DNA of 64,000 bases from Polaromonas sp. CF318 (GTDB lineage: Bacteria; Pseudomonadota; Gammaproteobacteria; Burkholderiales; Burkholderiaceae_C). A program made the translations under genes and the position numbers. Location of the stretch: positions 21,420 to 85,419 of the forward strand of contig NZ_AKIV01000056.1 in the NCBI RefSeq assembly GCF_000282655.1, written 5' to 3'. Of the stretch, positions 24,088 through 33,150 are shown one piece after another. Position 1 is the first letter of the stretch. The number at the start of each line of letters is the position of its first letter. Below the pieces are notes generated by a model. The model saw nothing but the letters and a program-made list of their open reading frames with translations, made no database searches and had not been told where the DNA came from.

Positions 24088-25341
24088 ATGAGCACTCCCG
24101 CCGCCTCCTCTTTGCACGCCTCTTCCGCCACGACGGCGCCGCGTTGGCAACTGCCGCCCGCGGCCGCCTTCCCGCTGCTGGCCGTCCTGCTGTTCGCGTT
24201 TTTTGTGGCGGGCAGCGCGCCCTCGCCGCTGTTTGTGGTGTTCCAGCAGCAGTGGGGTTTTTCGCCGGCGCTGCTGACGGTGGCGTTTGCGATTTACGCG
24301 ATTGCGCTGCTGGCCTCGCTGCTGGTGGCGGGCTCGCTGTCCGACCACATAGGCCGGCGCCCGGTGGTGTTTGTCGCCTTGCTGCTGCAGGCCGGCGCGA
24401 TGCTGACTTTTCTGCTGGCCGAGGGCATCAACGGCATCATTGCCGCGCGCGTTGTGCAGGGCATCGCGACCGGCATGGTCGGCGGCGCGCTGACGGCAGC
24501 GGTGGTGGAAGCCGCCCCGGCCGCGCAAAAACGCCTGGGCGCGATGATAGGCAGCGTCTCGCCGCTGGCGGGACTGGCCGTGGGCGCGGTGCTCACCGGT
24601 ATCGCCGTCAAGTTCGCCTTGCACCCGGTGCCGCTGGTGTTCGGTGTGCTGGCCGCCATCTGCGTCGTGGGTGCGGTGGCCACGCTGTTCCTGCCCGAAA
24701 GCGTCACGCCGCGCCCCGGCGCACTGGCTTCACTGGTGCCGCGCGTCTCGGTGCCGGTGCAGGCGCGCTCTGAATTCGTGCGCGGCGTGCCGACGATGCT
24801 GGCGGTGTGGTCGCTGGCGGGCCTGTACCTGTCGCTGGTGCCTTCTGTGCTGCAGCAAATCTTCGGCATCCATGACGGCATCGTCAACGGCCTGGCGATT
24901 GCCACCTTTTTCGGCCTGGGCGCGGCCTCGCCAACCTTGCTGAAAAAACTGTCGCCGGTGCGCATGAGCGCCATCGGGATGAGCTTGCTCGCCGTGGGCG
25001 CGGGCCTGGTGGCTATGTCGCTGGCAACCCGTTCCGTGGCGCTGTTTTTTGTGGGAACGGCACTGGCAGGTTTCGGTGGCGGCTCGGCCTTCTCCGCGCA
25101 GGTGCAGACGCTGGCGCCGATAGCACAGCCACACCAGCGGGCGGAGTTGTTTTCTGCGCTGTATGCCGTCAGCTACCTGGCCTTCAGCGTGCCGGCCATG
25201 CTGGCCGGCCGCTTGATCGCGCCGCTGGGCCTGCCGGCCACAGTGGAAGCTTATGCCACGCTGGTGCTGGCCGTGGCCGCGTTGGGTGCCTGGCTGCGTT
25301 GGGGCTCGGTGCGCCGCGCGGGTGCACCGGCTGTCAATTAA
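24088..25341 (+). CDS. MFS exporter (drug:H+ antiporter-like)
   Basis: A 417-residue, 12-span major facilitator. The loop 2-3 motif reads GSLSDHIGRRPVVFVA (about 79-94), and segment 5 carries a Gly-rich GSVSPLAGLAVGAVLTG stretch of the antiporter type. The N-terminal 25 residues are polar and Ser/Ala-rich, probably cytoplasmic. It is divergent from a TetR gene and follows two shared operators, which fits a repressed efflux pump induced by its substrate. Substrate unknown. The 3' end overlaps the convergent HAD gene by 4 bp. Confidence 0.87.
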   Translation: MSTPAASSLHASSATTAPRWQLPPAAAFPLLAVLLFAFFVAGSAPSPLFVVFQQQWGFSPALLTVAFAIYAIALLASLLVAGSLSDHIGRRPVVFVALLLQAGAMLTFLLAEGINGIIAARVVQGIATGMVGGALTAAVVEAAPAAQKRLGAMIGSVSPLAGLAVGAVLTGIAVKFALHPVPLVFGVLAAICVVGAVATLFLPESVTPRPGALASLVPRVSVPVQARSEFVRGVPTMLAVWSLAGLYLSLVPSVLQQIFGIHDGIVNGLAIATFFGLGAASPTLLKKLSPVRMSAIGMSLLAVGAGLVAMSLATRSVALFFVGTALAGFGGGSAFSAQVQTLAPIAQPHQRAELFSALYAVSYLAFSVPAMLAGRLIAPLGLPATVEAYATLVLAVAALGAWLRWGSVRRAGAPAVN

Positions 25342-26132
25342 TCCAGCAGGGAGCGGACCACTTCGTTGAAACCCGCGCCGCGCTCGCCGCGCGTCACATA
25401 ACGCGGCAGGTGCGCCAGCTGCGGCACAAAGCGCGCGATGTTGGCCACGCCCACGCTGTTGGCAAAGGTCTTGAACATCAGCTGGTCGTTGGTCGAATCG
25501 CCCACATAGACCCATTGGTTCATTTCGGCATCCAGGTCGCGCTGCCAGAGCTCACGCACGATCCAGCGCGCGCCTTCGAGCTTGTTGTGGTCGCCGTACC
25601 AGCCGTTGATATGGATACTGCTCACGGTGGCATGCATGCCCTCGCTTTTCATGAGCGCCACCACGGCGGCGATCTGCGCGTCGCTGAGCCGGGTGAACTC
25701 GCTGTGGTCGATGGCGATGTCGGTCTCGCGGCCCGGCGAATCGGTGGCGCGCGTCACGCCCGGCAGTTCGCGCTCTATGCGCGCCAGCACCGCCTGCATG
25801 CGCGCGAAGTTGGCGTCGCGCGTGGCCGCATCCTGCTGGTAAATCTTTGACAAGGGCCGCGGCGCGGCGCTTCCGGCATCCGGCAGCAGCGCCACCGCAC
25901 CGTTTTCCGCCACGATGGCATCGACCGGCCAGCGCCCCGCGAAGGGTTCGCTCCAGCCGACTGGGCGGCCGGTGATGGCTACCACTTTCAGCCCGGCGGC
26001 TTTCAATTCCCCCAAGGCCGTCAGCGCATCGGCGGTGATTTCGCCTTCCGTGGTCAGGGTGTCGTCGATGTCGGTGAAGAGGCCGGTGATCTGTGCACGC
26101 TCGGTGAGCGGCCAGGATAGGAGGTCTTTCAT
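25338..26132 (-). CDS. HAD-superfamily sugar phosphatase (Cof/SPP-like)
   Basis: The 264-residue protein shows HAD motif I as FTDIDDTLT (nucleophile D21, acid D23), motif II VVAITGRPVGW (Thr), a lysine in NKLEGARWIV, and motif IV YVGDSTNDQLMF. The cap lies between motifs II and III (type IIB), as in sucrose-phosphate phosphatase and Cof-like enzymes that act on phosphorylated sugars or cofactors. Start M at 26132 was chosen because it overlaps the stop of the DUF3592 gene by 4 bases (ATGA), a coupled arrangement. The frame could extend upstream but loses homology there. Confidence 0.82.
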   Translation of the reverse strand: MKDLLSWPLTERAQITGLFTDIDDTLTTEGEITADALTALGELKAAGLKVVAITGRPVGWSEPFAGRWPVDAIVAENGAVALLPDAGSAAPRPLSKIYQQDAATRDANFARMQAVLARIERELPGVTRATDSPGRETDIAIDHSEFTRLSDAQIAAVVALMKSEGMHATVSSIHINGWYGDHNKLEGARWIVRELWQRDLDAEMNQWVYVGDSTNDQLMFKTFANSVGVANIARFVPQLAHLPRYVTRGERGAGFNEVVRSLLD

Positions 26133-26593
26133 CGTTGCTTTCTGAGGATTCTGATGCCCGTCACGATGCCAAAGCCCATGAGGAGCAGGCCGAAGCAGGC
26201 CTGAACCCAATCGTTGTACCAGAGCCTTCCGGGTTGGAGCACGGCTTCGGAAGGGCGTGCAGGATCGTAATACACGTCCACCGTCTCGCCTTTCTTGAAC
26301 TCAGCCTGGAACTCCCTGAGCTCATTTCCCGACATGCAGCTGTCTGTTGGGCGGACGCGCTGGCCGGTGAACTGCTTGCCTTCCGCGCTGTAGCTGTAGG
26401 CGGCACGCGGCGGATAACACCTGGATCGCGGGCCGTCTGGGGCTCCCGCGCCGGAAGAAAGCATCTCGGCGCTGCCTTCTTCCCAATCGAGGGTTTGCCA
26501 GGCCCGAAAAGCCTTCAGTGCAAAGTCGACGCTCAGCCCGATGCCGCCAATCAGCGAGAGGGCACAGCACACGCGAAAAAAACGGCGCCGCAT
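26129..26593 (-). CDS. DUF3592 family membrane protein
   Basis: A 154-residue protein starting MRRRFFRVCCALSLIGGIGLSVDF, with one transmembrane helix near each end (about 7-27 and 128-146) and a polar extracytoplasmic domain between them. The middle contains YSYSAEGKQFTGQRV and GETVDVYYDPARPSEAVLQPG, the hallmark of DUF3592 proteins. Function is not known. The start at 26593 fits the first positive-then-hydrophobic stretch; the longer frame upstream is Pro/Ser-rich and unlikely. It is head of a two-gene unit with the HAD phosphatase and is divergent from ahcY. Confidence 0.72.
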   Translation of the reverse strand: MRRRFFRVCCALSLIGGIGLSVDFALKAFRAWQTLDWEEGSAEMLSSGAGAPDGPRSRCYPPRAAYSYSAEGKQFTGQRVRPTDSCMSGNELREFQAEFKKGETVDVYYDPARPSEAVLQPGRLWYNDWVQACFGLLLMGFGIVTGIRILRKQR

Positions 26594-26706
26594 CACCTGG
26601 CTCCGGGACCCGGGAATGCACTGACGAAAGGGTCTCGGAGACGGCGCGCTGTGGATTCTTGCATGGTGAAATTTTCGCATGGCCCTGGCCGGGGATTTTC
26701 CAGGAC

Positions 26707-26735
26707 TGGGCAGCCCCGGACAGCTTGGGTACAAT
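26707..26735 (+). promoter_or_regulatory. Predicted sigma70 promoter of the ahcY operon
   Basis: TGGGCA (26707-26712) and TACAAT (26730-26735) are separated by 17 bp. Transcription would begin close to 26742, exactly where the riboswitch aptamer begins, which is the usual arrangement. The 323-bp region 26594-26916 without a gene holds this promoter, the riboswitch and the ahcY ribosome binding site. Confidence 0.6.
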
Positions 26736-26742
26736 GGCGGCT

Positions 26743-26813
26743 TCCTGAGGAGCGTTGCAAGCCACACCACGTGGACCAGGCTCAGGACTTCATTGCAACC
26801 ACGCTCACCCGCA
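26743..26813 (+). ncRNA. S-adenosylhomocysteine riboswitch
   Basis: The leader of ahcY has the layout of the SAH aptamer. Stem P1 is CCTGAG (26744-26749) with CTCAGG (26781-26786). A small internal hairpin is CCAC (26762-26765) / GTGG (26771-26774). The pseudoknot-type pairing is AGCGTTGCAA (26751-26760) with TTGCAA..ACGCT (26793-26805), followed by the conserved CACCC. SAH binding in this class turns on expression of SAH hydrolase, which is exactly the downstream gene. About 100 nt separate the aptamer from the start codon, presumably the expression platform; I see no clear terminator there. Confidence 0.92.
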
Positions 26814-26916
26814 TGTGCTTTCTCAAGCCGGGTGAATGACTGAATTCCCCCTCACCTTGAATGCCGTGCCCGTGGCGATTTTGCCCAGTTACTACGTTTG
26901 ATTTTTGGAGAACCGT

Positions 26917-28347
<1,431 letters not shown>

Positions 28348-28367
28348 TTAGTAGCGGCGGTATTCCT

Positions 28368-28388
28368 CCCTCTCCCGCTGGGAGAGGG
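28368..28388 (+). other. Perfect 9-bp hairpin in the ahcY-tlyA spacer
   Basis: CCCTCTCCC-GCT-GGGAGAGGG forms a 9-bp stem with a 3-nt loop, 20 bases after the ahcY stop. There is no T-tract (it continues AACAAGACAAGG). It could attenuate or stabilise the ahcY part of the transcript; it may also be a dispersed repeat unit. Confidence 0.7.
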
Positions 28389-28447
28389 AACAAGACAAGG
28401 ACTCCGCCTGGATGGTTTCAGGCGAGAGGCCCATTCCACGGAGCACC

Positions 28448-29470
28448 ATGCGCGCTGACCTATTCCTCGTCGACCACGGCCATGCCGCCACCCGCTCCCA
28501 GGCCCAGCGCCTGATTGCCTCGGGCGTGCAGTGGCGCGCGGAGGCGGACGCCCCCTGGAAAAAAGTCGCCAAGAACGGCGACGAGATTCCCGAAGGCGCC
28601 GAGCTGCAACTGCTGGACACCACCGAAGCCAAGTACATCTCGCGCGGCGGGCTCAAGCTTGAAGGCGCGCTCAAGGCCACCGGCCTGAAGGTGGCCGGCC
28701 TGCGCTGCCTGGACATAGGCCAGTCCACCGGCGGCTTCACCGACTGCCTGCTGCAGCACGGCGCCGTGCAGGTGGTGGGTGTGGACGTGGGCCACGGCCA
28801 GCTGCATGCCAGCCTGCGGGGTGACCCGCGCGTGGTCTGCATCGAAGGCCTCAATGCGCGTTCCATGACGGCCGCCGACCTGGTGGCCGGCCATGCGGGC
28901 GACAGCGGCGACATGGACTTTGCTGATGACTTCGATGATGAAGATGAGGGCGAAGATGGCGAAGAGGCCCCGGCCATTGAAGCGAACTTCGACTTCCTGA
29001 CCGGCGACCTGTCCTTTATCTCGCTCACGCTGGTGCTGCCCGCCGTGGTGCGCCTGCTCAAGCCCGGCGGCGATCTGCTGATGCTGGTCAAGCCGCAGTT
29101 CGAGCTGCAGCCCGGCCAGGTGGGCAAGGGCGGCATCGTGCGCGACCCGGCGCATTTCGCGTTTGTGGAAAAGCGCTTGCGTGATGCCTGCGTGGCCCTG
29201 GGGCTGGAGGTCAAAGCCTGGCTGGACTCGCCGATTGAAGGCGGCGACGGCAACCGCGAGTTTTTTATCCAGGCCGTCAAGGGCCGCGACGTGGCCGGCG
29301 AAGACCAGCCGCTGCCGGCCGCGCCGCAGCGCAAGGTCGCCAAGCGCGTGCCGCGTGCCGAACTGCGTGCCTCCCGCGCGCCGCACGAAGACTCCGAACT
29401 TGCGCATGCCGGCCAGCCCGGACCGGCGCGCGGCAAGCGGCGCGACAAGAAAACCGATACCGACGAGTAA
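28448..29470 (+). CDS. tlyA: TlyA-family rRNA 2'-O-methyltransferase with an acidic insert
   Basis: A 340-residue protein with an N-terminal S4 RNA-binding domain (about 1-60) and an FtsJ-like SAM-dependent methyltransferase domain starting YISRGGLKLEGAL, with the SAM motif CLDIGQSTGGFTDCLLQHG (about 87-105). TlyA proteins methylate rRNA riboses (C1409/C1920-type sites). Residues 151-180 form an acidic insert with 15 Asp/Glu in 30, ahead of FDFLTGDLSFISL, and the C-terminus has a basic tail ending in KRRDKK-like residues; neither is part of the core fold. Start 28448 fits the S4 homology. Located between ahcY and metF, so it uses SAM in the operon that disposes of SAH. Confidence 0.88.
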   Translation: MRADLFLVDHGHAATRSQAQRLIASGVQWRAEADAPWKKVAKNGDEIPEGAELQLLDTTEAKYISRGGLKLEGALKATGLKVAGLRCLDIGQSTGGFTDCLLQHGAVQVVGVDVGHGQLHASLRGDPRVVCIEGLNARSMTAADLVAGHAGDSGDMDFADDFDDEDEGEDGEEAPAIEANFDFLTGDLSFISLTLVLPAVVRLLKPGGDLLMLVKPQFELQPGQVGKGGIVRDPAHFAFVEKRLRDACVALGLEVKAWLDSPIEGGDGNREFFIQAVKGRDVAGEDQPLPAAPQRKVAKRVPRAELRASRAPHEDSELAHAGQPGPARGKRRDKKTDTDE

Positions 29471-29499
29471 CGACGAATCAACGACGAGTGAGATCAGCG

Positions 29500-30330
29500 A
29501 TGAACCTGCCCCTGAGTTTTGAATTCTTCCCCCCCAAGACGCCGGAAGGCGCGGCCAAGCTGCGTGTGGCGCGCCAGGCGCTGTATGCGCACAAGCCCGA
29601 GTTCTGCTCGGTCACCTTCGGCGCCGGCGGCTCCACGCAAGAGGGCACCTTTGGCACCGTGAAGGAAATCCTGGACGAAGGCGTCGCCGCGGCCTGCCAT
29701 TTCTCCTGCGTGGGCGCGACCAAGGCCACGGTGCGCAAACAGCTGGCCGAGCTGCGGGCCATGGGCGTCAAGCGCCTGGTGGCGCTGCGCGGCGACCTGC
29801 CCAGCGGCTACGGCGCCGGCGGCGAGTTCCATTACGCGAGCGACCTGGTGGCCTTTATCCGCGAGGAAACCGGCGACGCCTTCCACATCGAGGTGGCGGC
29901 CTACCCCGAAGTCCATCCCCAGGCCCGCTCGGCCGACGCCGACCTGCAGGCCTTTGTCAAAAAGGTCAAGGCCGGCGCCGATTCGGCGATCACGCAGTAT
30001 TTCTTCAACGCCGACGCCTATTTCCGTTTCGTCGACGATGCGCAAGCCCTGGGCGTGGACCTGCCCATCGTGCCGGGCATCATGCCCGTCATCAGTTCCA
30101 CGCAGCTCATGCGCTTTTCCGACGCCTGCGGCGCCGAGATCCCGCGCTGGATACGCCTGCGCCTGCAGGGCTTTGGTGACGACACCGCCTCCATCAAGAG
30201 CTTCGGCCTGGATGTGGTCACCGGCCTGTGCGAGCAGCTCTACGCCGCGGGCGTGCCCGGCATCCACTTCTACACGATGAACCAGGCCGCGGCGACGACC
30301 GACATCATCGGGCGGCTGCAGCGGGCCTGA
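29500..30330 (+). CDS. metF: 5,10-methylenetetrahydrofolate reductase
   Basis: The 276-residue flavoprotein reduces methylene-THF to methyl-THF for methionine synthesis. It begins LPLSFEFFPPKTPEGAAKL, the hallmark with the catalytic Glu, and has SVTFGAGGST (about 36-45), RGDLPSGYG, and the NADH/folate-site ITQYFFNAD segment. Start ATG at 29500; three CGACGA-type repeats (29461, 29471, 29482) lie between the tlyA stop and this start, and the ribosome binding site is weak (GTGAGATC). It completes the methyl-cycle operon behind the SAH riboswitch. Confidence 0.95.
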   Translation: MNLPLSFEFFPPKTPEGAAKLRVARQALYAHKPEFCSVTFGAGGSTQEGTFGTVKEILDEGVAAACHFSCVGATKATVRKQLAELRAMGVKRLVALRGDLPSGYGAGGEFHYASDLVAFIREETGDAFHIEVAAYPEVHPQARSADADLQAFVKKVKAGADSAITQYFFNADAYFRFVDDAQALGVDLPIVPGIMPVISSTQLMRFSDACGAEIPRWIRLRLQGFGDDTASIKSFGLDVVTGLCEQLYAAGVPGIHFYTMNQAAATTDIIGRLQRA

Positions 30331-30342
30331 GCCCGGCCACCC

Positions 30343-30951
30343 ATGCGCGAGGGTGTGATCCGCAGTGCTCGTGTCGCCGGTGCGGCAGCCCTGATCGCCA
30401 TGCTGGCGGCCTGTACGACGGCGCCGACCGCGCCGTCCGGCCCCCGCGCGGCTGCGTCCCGGCCCGCCCCGGCGCCACAGCATGACGCGCCCGGCCAGGC
30501 CGTCGATGAAGTGCCGGCGACCGTCCCCCTCACCGAGCGGCCCCGCCCCGAACTGCTGGGCGGCGAGGTGCCGCGCGAATTCCAACGCGGCACCGCCTCC
30601 TGGTACGGCCCGCGCTTCAACGGCAGGCGCACCGCCAGCGGCGAACGTTTTGACATGCGCGAGTTCACCGCCGCCCATCGCACGCTGCCCTTCGGCACCC
30701 TGGTGCGCGTGCACAGCCTGGTCAACGGCCGCGAGGTGGACGTGCGCATCACCGACCGCGGCCCCTATGCCGGCAACCGCATCATCGACCTGAGCCGCGC
30801 CGCGGCCGAAGAGCTGGGCATGCTGGGCCTGGGCTTCAAGGAGGTGGTGCTGATGGTGCCGGAGTCCACGCCCGAGGTGGCGGTGATACCGCCGCCGGCC
30901 CGAAAGCCGGTGCGCAAGCCGCGCCGCGCTTCGCCCGCCAGCCGGCGCTGA
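30343..30951 (+). CDS. rlpA: RlpA-type septal ring lipoprotein (DPBB domain)
   Basis: A 202-residue lipoprotein: signal peptide with lipobox LAAC (C24), a Pro/Ala-rich linker (25-75), then the double-psi beta-barrel domain beginning GTASWYGPRFNGRRTASGERFD (about 84-105), with LPFGTLVRVHSLVNGREVDVRITDRGPY and the IIDLSRAAAEELGM helix. RlpA proteins are septal lytic transglycosylases in some species. The C-terminus is Pro/Lys/Arg-rich and has no SPOR domain, so this is a short form. It starts 12 bp after metF and may be co-transcribed. Confidence 0.88.
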   Translation: MREGVIRSARVAGAAALIAMLAACTTAPTAPSGPRAAASRPAPAPQHDAPGQAVDEVPATVPLTERPRPELLGGEVPREFQRGTASWYGPRFNGRRTASGERFDMREFTAAHRTLPFGTLVRVHSLVNGREVDVRITDRGPYAGNRIIDLSRAAAEELGMLGLGFKEVVLMVPESTPEVAVIPPPARKPVRKPRRASPASRR

Positions 30952-31023
30952 ACCTGTCATAAGCCGGGTCCGGCCGACCAGCTCGCAGGGTTAATCAGCA
31001 GCGGCGCCCGCAAAAGGGGTTTC

Positions 31024-31064
31024 AATTTATTAGAATTTCAGTAATTCCTGAAAATTCAATAAAT
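31024..31064. promoter_or_regulatory. AT-rich palindromic operator upstream of the GbsR/MarR regulator
   Basis: AATTTATTAGAATTTCAG (31024-31041) and CTGAAAATTCAATAAAT (31048-31064) are near-perfect inverted arms around a 6-nt centre. The core GAATTTCAG/CTGAAAATTC also forms shorter half-sites. It lies 17 bp before the regulator start in an otherwise GC-rich region and is a likely autoregulatory site controlling the downstream oxidase genes. Confidence 0.75.
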
Positions 31065-31081
31065 CAAAGAGGCCCAGTGCC

Positions 31082-31732
31082 ATGAATCTTCCTCCCTTGA
31101 CCCAGCGCTTTGTCCTGCATTTCGGTGAAATGGGCAGCCGCTGGGGCATCAACCGCACCGTGGGGCAGATTTATGCCCTTCTTTATGTGTCCCCGCGGGC
31201 CCTGAATGCCGATGAGATCGGTGAGGCGCTGGCGTTCTCGCGCTCCAACGTCAGCATGGGGCTCAAGGAGCTGCAGTCGTGGAACCTGGTGCGCCTGCAG
31301 CACTTGCCGGGCGACCGGCGCGAGTACTTCCAGGCGCCCGAAGACGTCTGGGCCATCTTCCGCACCCTGGCCGAGGAGCGCCGCAAGCGCGAGATCGACC
31401 CGACGCTGTCCATGCTGCGCGATGCTCTGATGGAGCACCCCTCGCACGCGGACGACATCCACGCCCAGGCGCGCATGAAGCAGATGCACGACCTGATCGA
31501 GCTCATGACGGGCTGGCTGGCCGACGTGCAGAAAATGGACTCGGCCACGCTGGTGAGCCTCATGAAGATGGGCGCCAAGGTGCAGAAGCTGCTGGAGATG
31601 AAAAACAAGGTCGCCGGCAGCATGAAGGCCGGTTTGACAGGCCGGGCCGCATCCCCCACAGTGGCGACGGAACCTCCCCGCGCCGAACCTGCGGCACTGC
31701 CCGCCAACCTTCCCGATGACACCAGGAGTTGA
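31082..31732 (+). CDS. GbsR/MarR-type winged-helix regulator
   Basis: The 216-residue protein has a winged HTH (about 20-85) including QIYALLYVSPRALNADEIGEAL and SRSNVSMGLKELQSWNLVRLQ, and a helical region typical of the GbsR branch of MarR proteins. The last 30 residues are low-complexity Ala/Pro. It stops 2 bp before cioA (ribosome binding site AGGAG overlaps its end), so it is co-transcribed with the bd-type oxidase and is its probable regulator. The signal sensed (redox, cyanide or other) cannot be told from sequence. Confidence 0.82.
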   Translation: MNLPPLTQRFVLHFGEMGSRWGINRTVGQIYALLYVSPRALNADEIGEALAFSRSNVSMGLKELQSWNLVRLQHLPGDRREYFQAPEDVWAIFRTLAEERRKREIDPTLSMLRDALMEHPSHADDIHAQARMKQMHDLIELMTGWLADVQKMDSATLVSLMKMGAKVQKLLEMKNKVAGSMKAGLTGRAASPTVATEPPRAEPAALPANLPDDTRS

Positions 31733-31734
31733 CG

Positions 31735-33150
31735 ATGGACGGACTTGACGCATTCCTGTTGGCCCGCATGCAGTTCGCGGCCAACATCACTTTCCACATC
31801 CTGTTCCCGACCATCAGCATCTCGCTGGGCTGGGTGCTGCTGTATTTCAAGCTGCGCTTCGTCAAAAGCCAGGACCAATTCTGGATGGACGCCTACCAGT
31901 TCTGGGTGAAGATTTTCGCGCTGACCTTCGCGCTGGGTGTGGTCAGCGGCATCACCATGAGCTTCCAGTTCGGCACCAACTGGCCGGGCTATATGCAGAA
32001 GGTCGGCAACATCGCCGGGCCCTTGCTGGCCTATGAGGTGCTGACGGCCTTCTTCCTGGAGGCCACCATGCTGGGCGTGATGCTGTTCGCGCGCGAACGC
32101 GTCAGCGAAACCATGCACACCGTGGCCACCCTGCTGGTGGCGGGCGGCACGACGCTGTCGGCCTTCTGGATCCTGGCGCTCAACTCCTGGATGCAGACGC
32201 CCGCGGGCTTTGAAATGATCAACGGCCAGGCGCATGTCGTGAGCTGGCTGCAAGTCATCTTCAACCCGTCTTTCCCCTATCGCCTCGTACACATGCTGCT
32301 GGCCTCGGGGCTCACGGTGGCCTTCCTGGTGGCGGGCGTGTCGGCCTACCGCTGGCTGCGCGAGGACCGCGGGGCCGAGGTAATGGCCGGGCTGAAGACC
32401 GGCATTTATATGGCCGCGATGCTGATCCCGCTGCAAATCGTCGCGGGCGACCAGCACGGCCTGAACACGCTGGAGCACCAGCCGGCCAAGCTGGCGGCGA
32501 TGGAAGGCATCTGGAAAACCGAAAAAGGCGTGCCCGCGATCCTGTTCGCCCTGCCGGACGAAAAGGCCAGGGAAAACCGCTACGAGATCGCGATCCCGAA
32601 GCTGGCCTCGCTCTACCTCACGCATTCGCTGGACGGCGAGGTCAAGGGCCTGGACCAGTTCGAGGGCAAACACCCGCCCGTGGCGCCGGTGTTCTGGACC
32701 TTCCGCATCATGGTCGGCGTGGGCGTGCTGATGCTGCTGGTCAGCTGGGCCAGCGTGCTGCAGCTGGCGCCCTGGAAGAAAGACCCGGCGCGCACGCTGA
32801 CGGTCTGGCACGCGCGCGTGCTGGTGGCCATGACCTTCGCGGGCTGGATTGCCCTGGTCGCCGGCTGGTATGTGACCGAAATCGGCCGCCAGCCCTGGCT
32901 GGTGACGGGCGTGCTGACGGCGGCCGACGCGGCCTCCAAAGTGCCGGCGCCGCGCATCGCGCTGACCTTGTCCCTCTACCTCGCGCTGTATGCGGTGCTG
33001 CTGGCATCTTATGTGTCGGTGGTGTTCTACCTGGCGCGTCACAAAAAGCATGCGGACAAGCCCTTTGGCGAGGACCACAGCGCGGGCGAGACCGAGAAGG
33101 AACTCAATGTCGTGAACTATCCCGAAAAGGAAGGAGCTCCCCATGCTTGA
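31735..33150 (+). CDS. cioA: Cytochrome bd-type (cyanide-insensitive) quinol oxidase subunit I
   Basis: A 471-residue membrane protein with about nine transmembrane helices. It carries LLARMQFAANITFHILFPTISI (heme ligand His) near the N-terminus, the conserved quinol-site region around DQHGLNTLEHQPAKLAAMEG, and the GWYVTEIGRQPW motif of subunit I. The Q-loop is of the short type, as in CioA oxidases rather than E. coli CydA. The complex oxidises ubiquinol and reduces oxygen without proton pumping. ATG at 31735 follows AGGAG at 7 bases. Its 3' end overlaps cioB by 8 bp. Confidence 0.92.
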   Translation: MDGLDAFLLARMQFAANITFHILFPTISISLGWVLLYFKLRFVKSQDQFWMDAYQFWVKIFALTFALGVVSGITMSFQFGTNWPGYMQKVGNIAGPLLAYEVLTAFFLEATMLGVMLFARERVSETMHTVATLLVAGGTTLSAFWILALNSWMQTPAGFEMINGQAHVVSWLQVIFNPSFPYRLVHMLLASGLTVAFLVAGVSAYRWLREDRGAEVMAGLKTGIYMAAMLIPLQIVAGDQHGLNTLEHQPAKLAAMEGIWKTEKGVPAILFALPDEKARENRYEIAIPKLASLYLTHSLDGEVKGLDQFEGKHPPVAPVFWTFRIMVGVGVLMLLVSWASVLQLAPWKKDPARTLTVWHARVLVAMTFAGWIALVAGWYVTEIGRQPWLVTGVLTAADAASKVPAPRIALTLSLYLALYAVLLASYVSVVFYLARHKKHADKPFGEDHSAGETEKELNVVNYPEKEGAPHA

